A DNA stretch of 59,271 nt from assembly GCA_947471365.1 (NCBI GenBank), contig CANIWQ010000005.1, positions 1 to 59,271 on the forward strand. Reading direction: 5' to 3'. The notes under the pieces are model-generated. The model saw only the letters and a program-made list of their open reading frames with translations, was not told the origin of the DNA and did no database searches. Position numbers and translations under genes: made by a program. Source of the DNA: Gemmatimonadota bacterium. Its GTDB lineage: Bacteria; Gemmatimonadota; Gemmatimonadetes; Gemmatimonadales; Gemmatimonadaceae. The first letter of the stretch is position 1. Every line of letters starts with the position of its first letter. Below are positions 41,563 through 50,675 of the stretch, piece after piece.

Positions 41563-42849
41563 TTAGGCAGCGGCGAACGGTTTCTCCAAACTAGGGGATT
41601 GTGGTGTGAACAATTCCGCACCGTTTTCCGTGATGAGCATGTCATCTTCAAGGCGAATCCCGAACTCTCCTGGAATATAAATCCCAGGTTCATCGCTGAA
41701 AGTCATCCCGGCCTTCAACGGCAGCGTATTGCCGCGCACGAGGTATGGCCACTCGTGACCATCCATCCCCATCCCGTGCCCCACGCGATGAGAAAAATAC
41801 TTATAGTCCGGACCAAAGCCGGCATCCACAATCACCTTGCGCGCGGCAGCGTCCACGGCTTCGCACGGCAATCCCGGGCGGGCCGTCTTCACGGCCATCG
41901 TTTGTGCGCGATGTTCAATTTCAAACACGTCGTGCATGCGTTGCGTGGCCTTGCCGAGGACGAAGGTCCGCGAGATATCCGAACTGTACCCCTCGACCTT
42001 ACAACCACCGTCGATCAACAGAATGGAGCCCTCTCGCACCACCTGCGGCGTGGTGGAGCCGTGCGGCAGTGCGCTGAATTTGCCAACCTGCACGCCGGCC
42101 GATCCGTCAAAACCCAATCGCGTGTGAGCCGCGCTGACCAGCGAAGCAAAATCATTCTGGCTCATGCCTTCTTTCAGTGATTTCCACGCCGCCTCATACG
42201 CTTTCAACGTGACCTGAGCCGCCAGACGCATCAGCGCGATTTCGTGTGCGTCTTTGATGGTGCGACAGCCAGCAGTGACTGGCGTACCGCTCACCACCTT
42301 GACGCCCGGGAGATGTGCCGTTCCATCAGCGAAGACGAAGCGCACGGTTTCTTCCGCGCCAATAGTCGCCGTGGCGAGGCCGCGCGCGCGCAATCCCGTC
42401 GCAATAAGCTCCCAAGGGTTCTCATGCTCTTCCCACGGATACACCTGGGCGTCTTTCCCAAGAGGCCCGAGGTGCGCTTGTTCCATAGCGCGCTCTTCTT
42501 CGAACTTTGGTGTCACTAAAAATGCTGAACCATGCACTGGGATGACGGTCGCCAACATCCGCTCACTCAACCCCCAGCGGATCCCGGTGAAATATTCCAT
42601 GGAGGTGCCGCCGTTCAGCATGAGGGCGTCAATGCCATTCGCTTTCATCAGGACGCGCGCTTTTTCAATGCGCCCCCGACGCTCATCCACTGAAATCGGC
42701 GTGGCCAAACTCCGCATGGATTTCAGTGCCTTGATCGCGGGAGGCAGATCATCGGCGATCTGTTGAGCTGCGCTAGCGGGACGTGCACCCACGGCTACGC
42801 CAACGGTGGCAGCAGCAGCGGACCCAAGAAACTCGCGACGTGAAGACAT
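41563..42849 (-). CDS. Tat-exported M24 family Xaa-Pro dipeptidase/aminopeptidase
   Basis: Metallopeptidase of 428 residues. The start SSRREFLGSAAAATVG is a Tat signal, cleaved near ARPASAA. After a creatinase-like N-domain, the pita-bread domain shows the dinuclear metal ligands: Asp in LLIDGGCKVEGYSSDISRTF (two Asp), His in HRVGHGMGMDGHEW, Glu in FSDEPGIYIPGEFGIR and Glu in RLEDDMLI. It is expected to cut Xaa-Pro bonds; folded cofactor-loaded export explains the Tat signal. The ATG at 42849 is preferred because it begins the twin-arginine signal. It is divergent from the amidase gene across 127 bp. Confidence 0.92.
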   Translation of the reverse strand: MSSRREFLGSAAAATVGVAVGARPASAAQQIADDLPPAIKALKSMRSLATPISVDERRGRIEKARVLMKANGIDALMLNGGTSMEYFTGIRWGLSERMLATVIPVHGSAFLVTPKFEEERAMEQAHLGPLGKDAQVYPWEEHENPWELIATGLRARGLATATIGAEETVRFVFADGTAHLPGVKVVSGTPVTAGCRTIKDAHEIALMRLAAQVTLKAYEAAWKSLKEGMSQNDFASLVSAAHTRLGFDGSAGVQVGKFSALPHGSTTPQVVREGSILLIDGGCKVEGYSSDISRTFVLGKATQRMHDVFEIEHRAQTMAVKTARPGLPCEAVDAAARKVIVDAGFGPDYKYFSHRVGHGMGMDGHEWPYLVRGNTLPLKAGMTFSDEPGIYIPGEFGIRLEDDMLITENGAELFTPQSPSLEKPFAAA

Positions 42850-42976
42850 GGCAGCCCTAATCCAAGGATGGTTGTGATCTTCCTGCACTGAAGATGGGGT
42901 GCATGTTGCCGTCGGGGCAAATACGCGAGGTCGGCGCCCCTGTCCGACCGCTACCTGCCACCCCTATGTTTGCTCG

Positions 42977-44296
42977 ATGCAACGTCGACACTTTGTCCGT
43001 CTGGCGGCCCTTGCCGCATCCTCAGCCAGCATACCGAAGTCGTGGCGCGACCTCGCGCACCTTCGCGGTGCCCCCGCGGTCAACGCCGCTCGCCTCAACG
43101 CCCATTTGCAGGCCTTGCGCCAGTTCGGGAAGAACGAGGCGGGAGGGATATCGCGCGTCGCCTACTCTGCCGCCGACCTCGGCGCTCGAGACTATGCGCG
43201 ACAGTTGATGCGCGAAGCGGGGCTGACCGTCCGCACGGACGCCGCGGGCAATATCTTCGGTCGCCGTGCGGGCAGCGACGCTCGGGCAACACCCATTCTG
43301 TTCGGTTCTCACGTGGATTCCGTACCGGACGGCGGCAACTATGACGGCCAGGTCGGGTCGATGGGCGCTATCGAAGTGGCTCACGCGCTGAAGGACGCCG
43401 GTGTGGTCACTCGACATCCGCTCGACGTGGTCATCTGGCAAAACGAGGAGGGAGGCACCTGGGGGAGTCATCTCGTCACGAGCGACCCTACGGACCGTGA
43501 ACTCGCGACTGTCGCCACCAGCGGCAAGACGATCCGCGAAGGCATCGCCGTCCTCGGGGGAGACCTCGAACAGCTCGGCTCGGCGCGTCTCCGGACCGGC
43601 AGCATCCACGCCTACTTCGAGCTGCATATCGAGCAGGGCGGCTTGCTCGACAAAGCCGGCATTCAGATTGGCGTCGTAGAGGGCATTGTGGGACTTCGAC
43701 AATGGGAGGTGACCATTCTGGGTGTAGCAAACCACGCCGGCACGACCCCCATGCCCGACCGGCACGATGCGATGCTCGCCGCCGCCCGTTTCACGGAGAT
43801 GGTCAACCGTGTGGTCACCAGTGAAGCGGGGCGACAAGTCGGAACCGTCGGCCGCATCCAGGCATTTCCGGGTGCACCAAATGTCATTCCAGGAAAGGTT
43901 GTCTGCACGCTGGAACTACGTGATCTCGATGATCCGAAAATTGAACGACTCTTCCGGTCGGTGCAGCGCGAAGCGCAGTCGATTGGCGTGAACAACGGGA
44001 CGACCTTTGCGTTCCGTGAATTCGTCACCCACGAGAGCGCGCTGTCGGATCCGCGTCTACGCACGATCATCGGCGACGCCGCGCGCCGGCTAGGGTTTTC
44101 GACAATGAGTTTGCCGAGCGGCGCAGGCCACGATGCGCAAAACCTCGCACGCATCGGGCCGATGGGAATGATTTTCGTGCCGAGTGTCGCCGGCATTAGT
44201 CACGCACCGGCAGAGTTTTCTGCGCCCGACGCGATTGCCCGCGGCGCCGATGTCTTGCTGGCCACGGTACTCACCGCCGACACCACGACGCTCTAG
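42977..44296 (+). CDS. Zn-dependent hydantoinase/carbamoylase family amidase, probably exported
   Basis: M20-like amidase of 439 residues, related to N-carbamoyl-L-amino acid hydrolases and allantoate amidohydrolases. The start MQRRHFVRLAALAASSAS looks like a Tat-type signal, unusual for this mostly cytosolic family. Metal ligands: His and Asp in GSHVDSVPDGGNYDG, Glu pair in WQNEEGGTWGS, HIEQGG, and a C-terminal His in GISHAPAEFS. The dimerisation domain contains GVANHAGTTPMPDRHDA. It could release ammonia from ureido or amide compounds outside the cytosol; substrate unknown. The ATG at 42977 starts the signal; an upstream frame adds unrelated sequence. It converges on the TerC gene. Confidence 0.88.
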   Translation: MQRRHFVRLAALAASSASIPKSWRDLAHLRGAPAVNAARLNAHLQALRQFGKNEAGGISRVAYSAADLGARDYARQLMREAGLTVRTDAAGNIFGRRAGSDARATPILFGSHVDSVPDGGNYDGQVGSMGAIEVAHALKDAGVVTRHPLDVVIWQNEEGGTWGSHLVTSDPTDRELATVATSGKTIREGIAVLGGDLEQLGSARLRTGSIHAYFELHIEQGGLLDKAGIQIGVVEGIVGLRQWEVTILGVANHAGTTPMPDRHDAMLAAARFTEMVNRVVTSEAGRQVGTVGRIQAFPGAPNVIPGKVVCTLELRDLDDPKIERLFRSVQREAQSIGVNNGTTFAFREFVTHESALSDPRLRTIIGDAARRLGFSTMSLPSGAGHDAQNLARIGPMGMIFVPSVAGISHAPAEFSAPDAIARGADVLLATVLTADTTTL

Positions 44297-45280
44297 TTAC
44301 GAATTTCTTTTCTGCCGCCGGTCTGCAACCACACTCGCCAACGATCCGGCGATCAATATTCCGGCGACGATCGCGAGCATGCCAAAATTCTGCGCTTCGC
44401 CAAAACGCTCCGCCATCCACTTGGCGGCTAGCATCTTGATGCCGACGATCGCGAGAATCACGGCAAGTGAAATCTTAAGGTAGCGAAATTTCTCAATAAG
44501 CCCAGCGAGACCAAAGTAGAGCGATCGCAGGCAGAGAATCGCAAACACGTTCGAGGTAAAGACGAGAAACGCATCGGTCGTGATCGCAAAAATGGCCGGA
44601 ATAGAATCCACCGCAAACACCAAATCCGTCGTTTCCACGAGCACGAGCGCCACCGCAAGTGGCGTCAGACTCCACTTGCCATCGACCACGATCACGAACC
44701 GTGATCCGTGGAATCCGCGCGTCACGGGAAAGTGTCGCGTGAGCCAGCGCACCACCCAGGCCTCTTCGGGCTCCTCTTCTTTTTCTTTCGCCAGCAGCAT
44801 CTTAATGGCGGTAAACACCAAGAAGGCGCCGAAGAAATACAGAATGCCGTGATAGCGCGCCACCAACGCGGTTCCACCACCAATCATGGCACCGCGCATC
44901 GCCAGTGCGCCCAGAATTCCCCAGAAGAGAACGCGATGCTGCAGCGTCTTGGGAACTTTCAGATGCTCGAACAGCAACGCCATGACGAACACATTGTCCA
45001 TGCTCAGGCTCATCTCCACGATGTAGCCCGTCACAAACTTCACCGTCGCTAAGCGGCCATCATTTATCTGGCCGTCCACGGCATCGCGAATGAGACCCAG
45101 GCCGTTCCAGTGAAACTCGTAGGCTTCGTAGATGAAGCCCGCAAATCCTATGGCCAGCGCCACCGTCATGGCGGTAAACGCGAGGGCTTCACGAATGGTC
45201 GGAGCGTGCGCGTTCTTGTTGAACACCCCAAGATCGAGTGCCAACAGCATTCCTACAAAGGCGAGAAATCCAATCCACAT
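44297..45280 (-). CDS. TerC family integral membrane protein
   Basis: Protein of about 327 residues with eight or nine membrane helices. The two family motifs are present: VEMSLSMDNVFVMALLF near 90 and ETTDLVFAVDSIPAIFA near 220, with Asp residues that probably carry metal ions. EKEEEPEEAWVVRWL forms the central cytosolic loop. Members (TerC, Alx) are linked to Mn efflux, alkaline response and metalation of exported enzymes. The latter would suit a genome rich in secreted metalloenzymes, but that is inference. The ATG at 45280 is used; GTG at 45289 is also in frame. No yybP-ykoY riboswitch was found upstream, where an ArsC-like gene ends 33 bp away. Confidence 0.92.
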   Translation of the reverse strand: MWIGFLAFVGMLLALDLGVFNKNAHAPTIREALAFTAMTVALAIGFAGFIYEAYEFHWNGLGLIRDAVDGQINDGRLATVKFVTGYIVEMSLSMDNVFVMALLFEHLKVPKTLQHRVLFWGILGALAMRGAMIGGGTALVARYHGILYFFGAFLVFTAIKMLLAKEKEEEPEEAWVVRWLTRHFPVTRGFHGSRFVIVVDGKWSLTPLAVALVLVETTDLVFAVDSIPAIFAITTDAFLVFTSNVFAILCLRSLYFGLAGLIEKFRYLKISLAVILAIVGIKMLAAKWMAERFGEAQNFGMLAIVAGILIAGSLASVVADRRQKRNS

Positions 45281-45313
45281 GAGAATCACGACACCGTTCC
45301 GTGCTTGAGGTAG

Positions 45314-45688
45314 CTACGACTGGGACGACGAGCCACGCTTGGCCGCCTCGATCCACTGCTCCCACTCTTCTGCCGCATGCCCGATGGTCACCTTGTGCTG
45401 CCAACGCACGAGCGGTTGCACCAGCACGAGCGGCTCGGCCACTAAGGTCTCCACCCACCGCTCGTCGTCGTAGCGGACAACGCCAAGTCCGAGGTCCTGA
45501 TACCGACGAGACGTTTTGTCGATGAGCGCGGTGAGCCCAAATCGTTGAGCAAACCGCTGTAGCTCCCCTTTGCTCGCGGCGCGTTCTTTGAGGTCCACAA
45601 AATGCACTTTCACGCGACGTTCGGCGAAGAATCGCTGCGCCTTTTTGGTATCTTGACTCTTGTTCGTGCCAAAAATCTGAACTTCCAT
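45314..45688 (-). CDS. ArsC/Spx-like thioredoxin-fold protein lacking the catalytic Cys
   Basis: Cytosolic protein of 124 residues in the ArsC/Spx/YffB group. The N-terminal pattern G-x3-C-x4-KKA of YffB-like proteins appears as FGTNKSQDTKKAQRFF, so the nucleophile Cys is Ser11. There is no other Cys in the protein. VHFVDLKERAASKGELQRF and RYQDLGLG follow the usual ArsC order, and LVQPLVRWQHKVTIGHAAEEW ends it. Arsenate reduction is therefore not expected; a regulatory or glutathione-independent binding role is more likely. It is co-oriented with TerC 33 bp downstream, so the two may be one transcription unit. Confidence 0.82.
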   Translation of the reverse strand: MEVQIFGTNKSQDTKKAQRFFAERRVKVHFVDLKERAASKGELQRFAQRFGLTALIDKTSRRYQDLGLGVVRYDDERWVETLVAEPLVLVQPLVRWQHKVTIGHAAEEWEQWIEAAKRGSSSQS

Positions 45689-45834
45689 GGAAATTGGCGT
45701 CCCGTAGACGGTGCAATGAAGCCCTGCGGCAACTCCGCTACTATTATATCCCGTCGACAGCTCCGCCGATGCCTGCGAACTACCGACCGTGGGGCTCGAC
45801 GGCTCTTCCCGTCCTTATTCTTGTGCGGTTACAG

Positions 45835-46812
45835 ATGCCTGAACTGGAATCCAGATACCGCCCAGCGTGGTGGCTCCCAGGTCCTCACCTCCCGACCATC
45901 TGGGGGAAGCTCGGCCGGCGGCGACCGACGGTGCATGACCGGGTTGAACGCCTGGCCACCCCCGATGGCGATCACATCACTTTGGTGCGAATGGGGCACG
46001 CACGACCCGGCATTCCCCACCTCCTTGCCCTGCACGGACTCGAGGGGAAGGTCAACGCAAAGTACGCGCACGGCCTGTTAGACGAGGCGCGAACGTTGGG
46101 ATGGAGCGGGGACCTCATGATGTTCCGCTCGTGTGACGGCGAGATTAATACGGCACGACGGTTTTATCACTCCGGCGAAACCACCGATATTGATTTCGTC
46201 GTTCGCACTCTGATCGCTCAAGAGCCGGCGCTCCATCTCGTGCTCTGCGGTGTTTCGCTCGGCGGTAACGTCACGCTCAAGTGGCTCGGTGAGCAGGGCT
46301 CGAACCTCCCGCCGCAGGTGAAACGAGCCGCGGCCGTCAGCGTACCGTATGACCTTGAGGCCGGCGCCGTCTTTATGGAAAAGGGGTTTGCCCGTCGGTA
46401 CGTCCAACACTTCCTCGATACGCTCACGGAAAAAGCGCTCAAGAAGCTTGCGCATCACCCAGGGCTATTTGACCGCGAAAAACTGCTGGCGGCGCGTACC
46501 TTTCGGGACTTTGATGACCTTATCACCGGTCCTCTGCACGGGTTTCTCGATGCACACGACTACTACACGAAGTCCAGCTCCATTGGTTTTCTTGACGGAA
46601 TAGCCGTGAACACCCTGCTGCTTAGCTCGCAGGATGACCCTTTCCTTCCCCCTGTTGTCTTGGACAAAGTAAAGAAAATTGGTGCCTTGAACCCAAGCCT
46701 TCACCTCGAGTTTTCTCAACGAGGGGGTCACGTTGGCTGGGTGGAAGGACAACCCTGGAACCAGCGTTTTTACATGGAAAGACGAGTGGTCGAGTGGCTA
46801 TCTGGGGAATAG
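45835..46812 (+). CDS. YheT-family alpha/beta hydrolase
   Basis: Alpha/beta hydrolase of 325 residues of the YheT/ABHD1-3 group. YRPAWWLPGPHLPTIWGKL is the family start. LLALHGLEGKVNAKYAHGLL is the oxyanion region, MFRSCDGEIN the conserved R-x-C segment, CGVSLGGNVTLKW the nucleophile elbow (GxSxG), SSQDDPFLP the Asp and SQRGGHVGWVEG the His. Members act as esterases or acyltransferases on lipid substrates. The ATG at 45835 fits the conserved start; upstream in-frame sequence is not family-like and overlaps the antisense ArsC-like start. No signal peptide. The 225 bp downstream are AT-rich and carry the dyads listed at 46840 and 46972. Confidence 0.9.
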   Translation: MPELESRYRPAWWLPGPHLPTIWGKLGRRRPTVHDRVERLATPDGDHITLVRMGHARPGIPHLLALHGLEGKVNAKYAHGLLDEARTLGWSGDLMMFRSCDGEINTARRFYHSGETTDIDFVVRTLIAQEPALHLVLCGVSLGGNVTLKWLGEQGSNLPPQVKRAAAVSVPYDLEAGAVFMEKGFARRYVQHFLDTLTEKALKKLAHHPGLFDREKLLAARTFRDFDDLITGPLHGFLDAHDYYTKSSSIGFLDGIAVNTLLLSSQDDPFLPPVVLDKVKKIGALNPSLHLEFSQRGGHVGWVEGQPWNQRFYMERRVVEWLSGE

Positions 46813-46839
46813 ACCGACGCTAGCGCATCCTGCCATCAA

Positions 46840-46870
46840 GTAACTTAACTTAGTTGAGTTAAATTGTTAC
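46840..46870. promoter_or_regulatory. AT-rich nested dyad before the second AT-hook gene
   Basis: GTAAC (46840-46844) and GTTAC (46866-46870) flank TTAACT / AGTTAA (46845-46850 and 46857-46862). It lies between the YheT-like gene and the AT-hook gene. It may be an operator or a weak terminator of the hydrolase gene; no T-run follows. Confidence 0.4.
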
Positions 46871-46971
46871 AGTAGAACAACATAGCGTATTTTATTTGTG
46901 CGCTAATTTTTGGAATGATCGTGCTGGTATATTCTCCCAGAACGCGCGGATGAGAATGAGTATCAATCTCG

Positions 46972-46982
46972 ACAGTGACTGT
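46972..46982. promoter_or_regulatory. ACAGTGACTGT palindrome before the second AT-hook gene
   Basis: An 11-bp symmetric site in the 225-bp AT-rich spacer. The first AT-hook gene has CGACAGTC and GACTGTCG in its upstream inverted repeat, so both genes share a CGACAGT / ACTGT motif. Could be a common operator; short enough to arise by chance. Confidence 0.35.
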
Positions 46983-47037
46983 TACGGTGGTGTGTGAGGG
47001 GTACAGAAGTAAATAAATGTACTTAGTATATTTATTT

Positions 47038-47664
47038 ATGACGCTCGATCAATTCGCGATCGCCTCACGCTCCTCCGTCACCTGGCTGAACAACGCGCGA
47101 CGACTCACCGGTCGACGAATCCACCGCACACCGAACGGGGCTCGGTGGTGGGGGATGATCCGGACACTCAACACTGAGCTGGGGATATCACTCGGCTCTG
47201 CGGTGTTGCTGGCCGACACGATCTTGGGGGCGCCCCACACCACGCACCGAGTGCGGATTGCAGCGAGTGCCGACCTCGCCATCGCGCTCCATTTTGATCT
47301 TGAGCGGTTCCATTCCACTGCAAACGCCGCCCTCGCCGCCGCCCTCGCCTTCTCGCAACCGAAATCTCGGGGACGCCCCAAAAAGGCGAGCTCCGAGCGT
47401 CCCCGCCCGCGCACAGAGCCGATTTCAGACGTGTGGGTAATCCGTGTGGACGATTCGCCGTCAGCGTTAGAGCGGCTGGCTCACCACCTAAGAGAGTGGG
47501 GGGCCTACCCTCGCGGCATTGAACGCGGACTCCCTTTCATCATGGATGCCGCCACACTCAAGGCCGTGCCAAGGCTCGCACTCACGACAACCGAGAAAGG
47601 GCCCATCGACGTACTGGTGGCGGGGCCTCTTTCTCTTGAAGACCCCGCGCCCAAAAATCGATAG
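47038..47664 (+). CDS. AT-hook DNA-binding protein, unnamed family (copy 2), with extra C-terminal domain
   Basis: No named family recognised. The protein has 208 residues. Residues 1-120 follow the same order as the product of 17205-17603: an N-terminal helix-turn-helix-like part (DQFAIASRSSVTWLNNARRL), a helix ending in LNTELGISLGSAVLLADTIL (44-63), a helix beginning FDLERFHSTANAALAAALAF (86-105), then the AT-hook SRGRPKK (110-116). Residues about 128-205 add a compact alpha/beta region (WVIRVDDSPSALERLAHHL ... GPIDVLVAGPLSL) missing in copy 1. The ATG at 47038 is preceded by AGTATATTT, the same 9-mer found before copy 1. No ribosome binding site is seen, so a leaderless mRNA is likely. Probably a DNA-binding regulator; target unknown. 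Confidence 0.65.
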   Translation: MTLDQFAIASRSSVTWLNNARRLTGRRIHRTPNGARWWGMIRTLNTELGISLGSAVLLADTILGAPHTTHRVRIAASADLAIALHFDLERFHSTANAALAAALAFSQPKSRGRPKKASSERPRPRTEPISDVWVIRVDDSPSALERLAHHLREWGAYPRGIERGLPFIMDAATLKAVPRLALTTTEKGPIDVLVAGPLSLEDPAPKNR

Positions 47665-47680
47665 CGCTGCTCGTGTCGCC

Positions 47681-50476
47681 TTAGTTTCGCTTTGCGGGTG
47701 CCCGTGGAGCGGGCGGCACCTTGTCTTGGCGGCGCTCCAGTTCTTCCCGTTGATCATCATCAAGGTCCGCACTCAACGGAAAAAAGACTGACCGACGAAC
47801 GCCTGGAAACTTTGTTCCCCATCCCCGTGCGTCGTGCCACAAAATTTCGTTTAACAGGTCCGACGGCGCGGCGTCTGGTTCGCGAAAATTCATCTTTGCG
47901 CTCGCCAACGCGGCCTTCCGTTGGTCCGCGGCATGCGGACCCTTGATGGCACCAACCTTGACGTTCGTTTCGTACAGGCTCTGCGTGGGCATCAATGCCG
48001 AAAACGGCGTGAAGTCCGGCTTATCGGCGGTCGCCAGAAAACTGGCCCGCATGGGATCCGCCACGAGATCAAACATGGAAAGGGCGGGCAACCCAAGCAT
48101 CAACTCAATGGTCTTCACCATCGACGGCTGGCTATAGAACGTGCTGTCAATCACTCCGCGCTTGGCCCACGGGCTCGCCACCAATGCCACGGTGCGGTGG
48201 CCGTCTATATGATCGACGCCATTCTGCGCGTCATCCTCGACCACCACAATGGCCATAGAGGGCCAGAAGCTCGAGTGGCTCAACGCCTCCACAATCTTCC
48301 CGAGCGCTAGATCATTGTCTGCCACACAGGCCTTCGGCGTGCACCATCCCGCGCGCGTTCCGACCGTGTGATCACTCGGCAACACCATCATCACGAGATT
48401 CGGCATCTGCTTGGCCGTTTCCCACTCCTTGAGGTGCTCCACAACCACATCCGCCTTTACAACATCCGGCACCTCAAGCGTCCACCCTGGGTATTCGCGA
48501 ACCAACGCGCGGTTCAGTGAAGGGATCTCGCTCGTGGTACGATACATTCCCCGCAACACATCCCGAAAGAAGGCCGGGCGATGTGGCTGCGAATCTCGAT
48601 ACTGTTCCAGTAAGCGGGTGCGGACACCGCTAACCGAATCCCGCGGGGCAGGGGCGAACTCGCCAAAAATGGAAACCGTCTTCCCCTTGGCTTGCGCAGC
48701 CTCCCATAGAAAGCCGCCCGAACTATACGCCAGCGGATCATTCCCTTCGCTAGGATAGCTGCGGCCAAAATAGAGCGGCCAGTAGGGATATTCTGTTTCG
48801 TTCGCCTGCGTGAGCCACTGATGTCCGTCGGCGCTATTGCCGCCTGTCGCAAAAAAATGATCCAAGAGGACAAACTGCTCCGAGAGTGCGTGCGCGTTCG
48901 GGGTAACGTCCCGTCCATACATCGCGAGGTTCGCGTCACTGGCACCCTTGCCCATGTCACCGAGCACTTGATCGTACGTCCGGTTCTCGCGAATCACATA
49001 CACCACGTGCGAGACGCGGCTCGGTTCGCCAGGGCGTTCTGGCACGGGCTGCGCCGCAATGCCGCGCCGTGGTGTGACATCGATCGCCGCATCGCGCGAC
49101 AGCGACAAGCGATTGTTCTGTGCCACTGAGGTGGTATACGCGGCAAGTTCCGCTGCGGCCGGCACGGAAATCACATTGACGGATCCGCGATTCGCGTGAA
49201 CAAATCCGCCGCGCTTTCCAGGGTGACCCGATGTTTCGCCGATCCCAGATCCAACACCGAGCAGCGTGCCGACGGCAAGCGTAGTGCCGTCCGCACTCAC
49301 ATCGAGGGCGTTGGGATACCAGCCCGTTGGGATCAGGCCGCGCAGGACGGCGCGATCGGGTGTCCCAACGGATACATCAAAAACAGCAACCGCATTAATA
49401 CCGCCGAGTGCCACGTAGAGTGCGGCCCCGTTCGGTGAGAGTGCAACGGCCGTTGGCGCTAACCCGATTTTGCGTTCGTGAAACGGCGACACGCGAATCG
49501 TTCCGCGCACACCATTTGTGCGCGTATCCACGACGGTGATGTCATCCGAGTTGCCGTTCGCGACATACAGCAGTTCGTGCGCCTTGTCCCACGCCAGACC
49601 GGTCGGATGCAGCCCAGCCGTGAGTGTGCCGGTCACCTGCTTTCGCACAAGATCAACCCTCACCACGTTTCCACGAATCGCAATTCCGCGCGCATCAATC
49701 CGCACGCGCTCGACGCGTGGATCGCAACATTGCGAAGCGGCACGGTCTCGCGCGGTTGGTTTTTCGCCGCCAAACACTGTCACCCAGGCCGTCGATCCGT
49801 CATCGCTGATCACCGCGGCAATCGGCAGCACTCCGAGTGGCACGGCGCCGAGTAGTTCACCATCATCTGCGTCGACAATCGCCAGTCGGTCGTTGGCCGG
49901 CAATGGCACAACCGCCGGTCGGTGGCCGGTCGCATTCTTGGTGCGTGCGACCGCTGGTGCGCCCACCATATAGTCGCCTACCGATCCAGAACTCAGAATA
50001 CGGGGGGCGGGGAGCTGTGATTCGAGATTGGGTGTTGAACTGGTGCCCACCGCTGGGCGTGTGAACCCCGAGAGCTGCGCAATGACCTTCGCGCTCGCCG
50101 GAACGGCAGTTCCGGGAAGCCGCGAGGTGGCAAGCGATCCCGGTAACTTCCCTACGGACGAGACATACGCCCGGTGCGTCGACGGGTCATACGCCACACC
50201 CTGTACGCCAGGGCGACCATCAAAATCCCCGCGAGCCACAAGTCTGTTGTCTCGCCAACTCATTAAATACGCGCCACCTTGGCTTGCGATCCACACTTCA
50301 GACGGTGTGTCGCCAAACCGAACACCATAGACGCGGTCGTTAAAGACACTTTGCACGCCTGCTGGCGTGACGCGCTGCGCGGTGGCAATGATCCCCGAAT
50401 CTGGAACCGAGCGCCTAGGCTGCGGAGGCACAGGGGTGGTGGCGGCCTGAAAAAGCAGAAGTGGGAGAGAAATCAT
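47681..50476 (-). CDS. Exported beta-propeller / phosphoesterase fusion
   Basis: Exported protein of 931 residues. After a signal peptide (about 1-13), residues about 40-480 form a YncE/lactonase-like seven-bladed propeller; repeated units such as LAIVDADDGELLGAV, LYVANGNSDDITVVDTRTNG and LYVALGGINAVAVFDVSVG show it. Residues about 490-880 form a phosphoesterase of the alkaline phosphatase / phospholipase C type: HVVYVIRENRTYDQVLGDMG, LDHFFATGGNSADGHQW, VEDDAQNGVDHIDGHR. The fusion is known as bifunctional YncE/alkaline phosphatase in several phyla. It probably works in the periplasm on phosphate esters or lipids; substrate unknown. The ATG at 50476 starts the signal; GTG at 50497 is a weaker option. 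Confidence 0.88.
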   Translation of the reverse strand: MISLPLLLFQAATTPVPPQPRRSVPDSGIIATAQRVTPAGVQSVFNDRVYGVRFGDTPSEVWIASQGGAYLMSWRDNRLVARGDFDGRPGVQGVAYDPSTHRAYVSSVGKLPGSLATSRLPGTAVPASAKVIAQLSGFTRPAVGTSSTPNLESQLPAPRILSSGSVGDYMVGAPAVARTKNATGHRPAVVPLPANDRLAIVDADDGELLGAVPLGVLPIAAVISDDGSTAWVTVFGGEKPTARDRAASQCCDPRVERVRIDARGIAIRGNVVRVDLVRKQVTGTLTAGLHPTGLAWDKAHELLYVANGNSDDITVVDTRTNGVRGTIRVSPFHERKIGLAPTAVALSPNGAALYVALGGINAVAVFDVSVGTPDRAVLRGLIPTGWYPNALDVSADGTTLAVGTLLGVGSGIGETSGHPGKRGGFVHANRGSVNVISVPAAAELAAYTTSVAQNNRLSLSRDAAIDVTPRRGIAAQPVPERPGEPSRVSHVVYVIRENRTYDQVLGDMGKGASDANLAMYGRDVTPNAHALSEQFVLLDHFFATGGNSADGHQWLTQANETEYPYWPLYFGRSYPSEGNDPLAYSSGGFLWEAAQAKGKTVSIFGEFAPAPRDSVSGVRTRLLEQYRDSQPHRPAFFRDVLRGMYRTTSEIPSLNRALVREYPGWTLEVPDVVKADVVVEHLKEWETAKQMPNLVMMVLPSDHTVGTRAGWCTPKACVADNDLALGKIVEALSHSSFWPSMAIVVVEDDAQNGVDHIDGHRTVALVASPWAKRGVIDSTFYSQPSMVKTIELMLGLPALSMFDLVADPMRASFLATADKPDFTPFSALMPTQSLYETNVKVGAIKGPHAADQRKAALASAKMNFREPDAAPSDLLNEILWHDARGWGTKFPGVRRSVFFPLSADLDDDQREELERRQDKVPPAPRAPAKRN

Positions 50477-50675
50477 GCCCCAACGATACAGCGGCACGTG
50501 AGTTTCGCACGAGTCCCAGGGTCACAACTATGTTTCGGATCGGAGACCTCTCGGTAGGACAGGACCCGCCGAGAATTTGGCGGCTCCCGCATGCGATCCG
50601 TTGACGCTGGCCGTGAGTTCGTGCATCATCGTGAGTACCCTATGCGCCGGTGTCCCCCCAACCGCGGAGTTTCTG

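Noticed and set aside
45281-45320. yybP-ykoY manganese riboswitch before terC
   Set aside because: Only about 33 bp separate the two genes, too short for the element, and no matching sequence is present.
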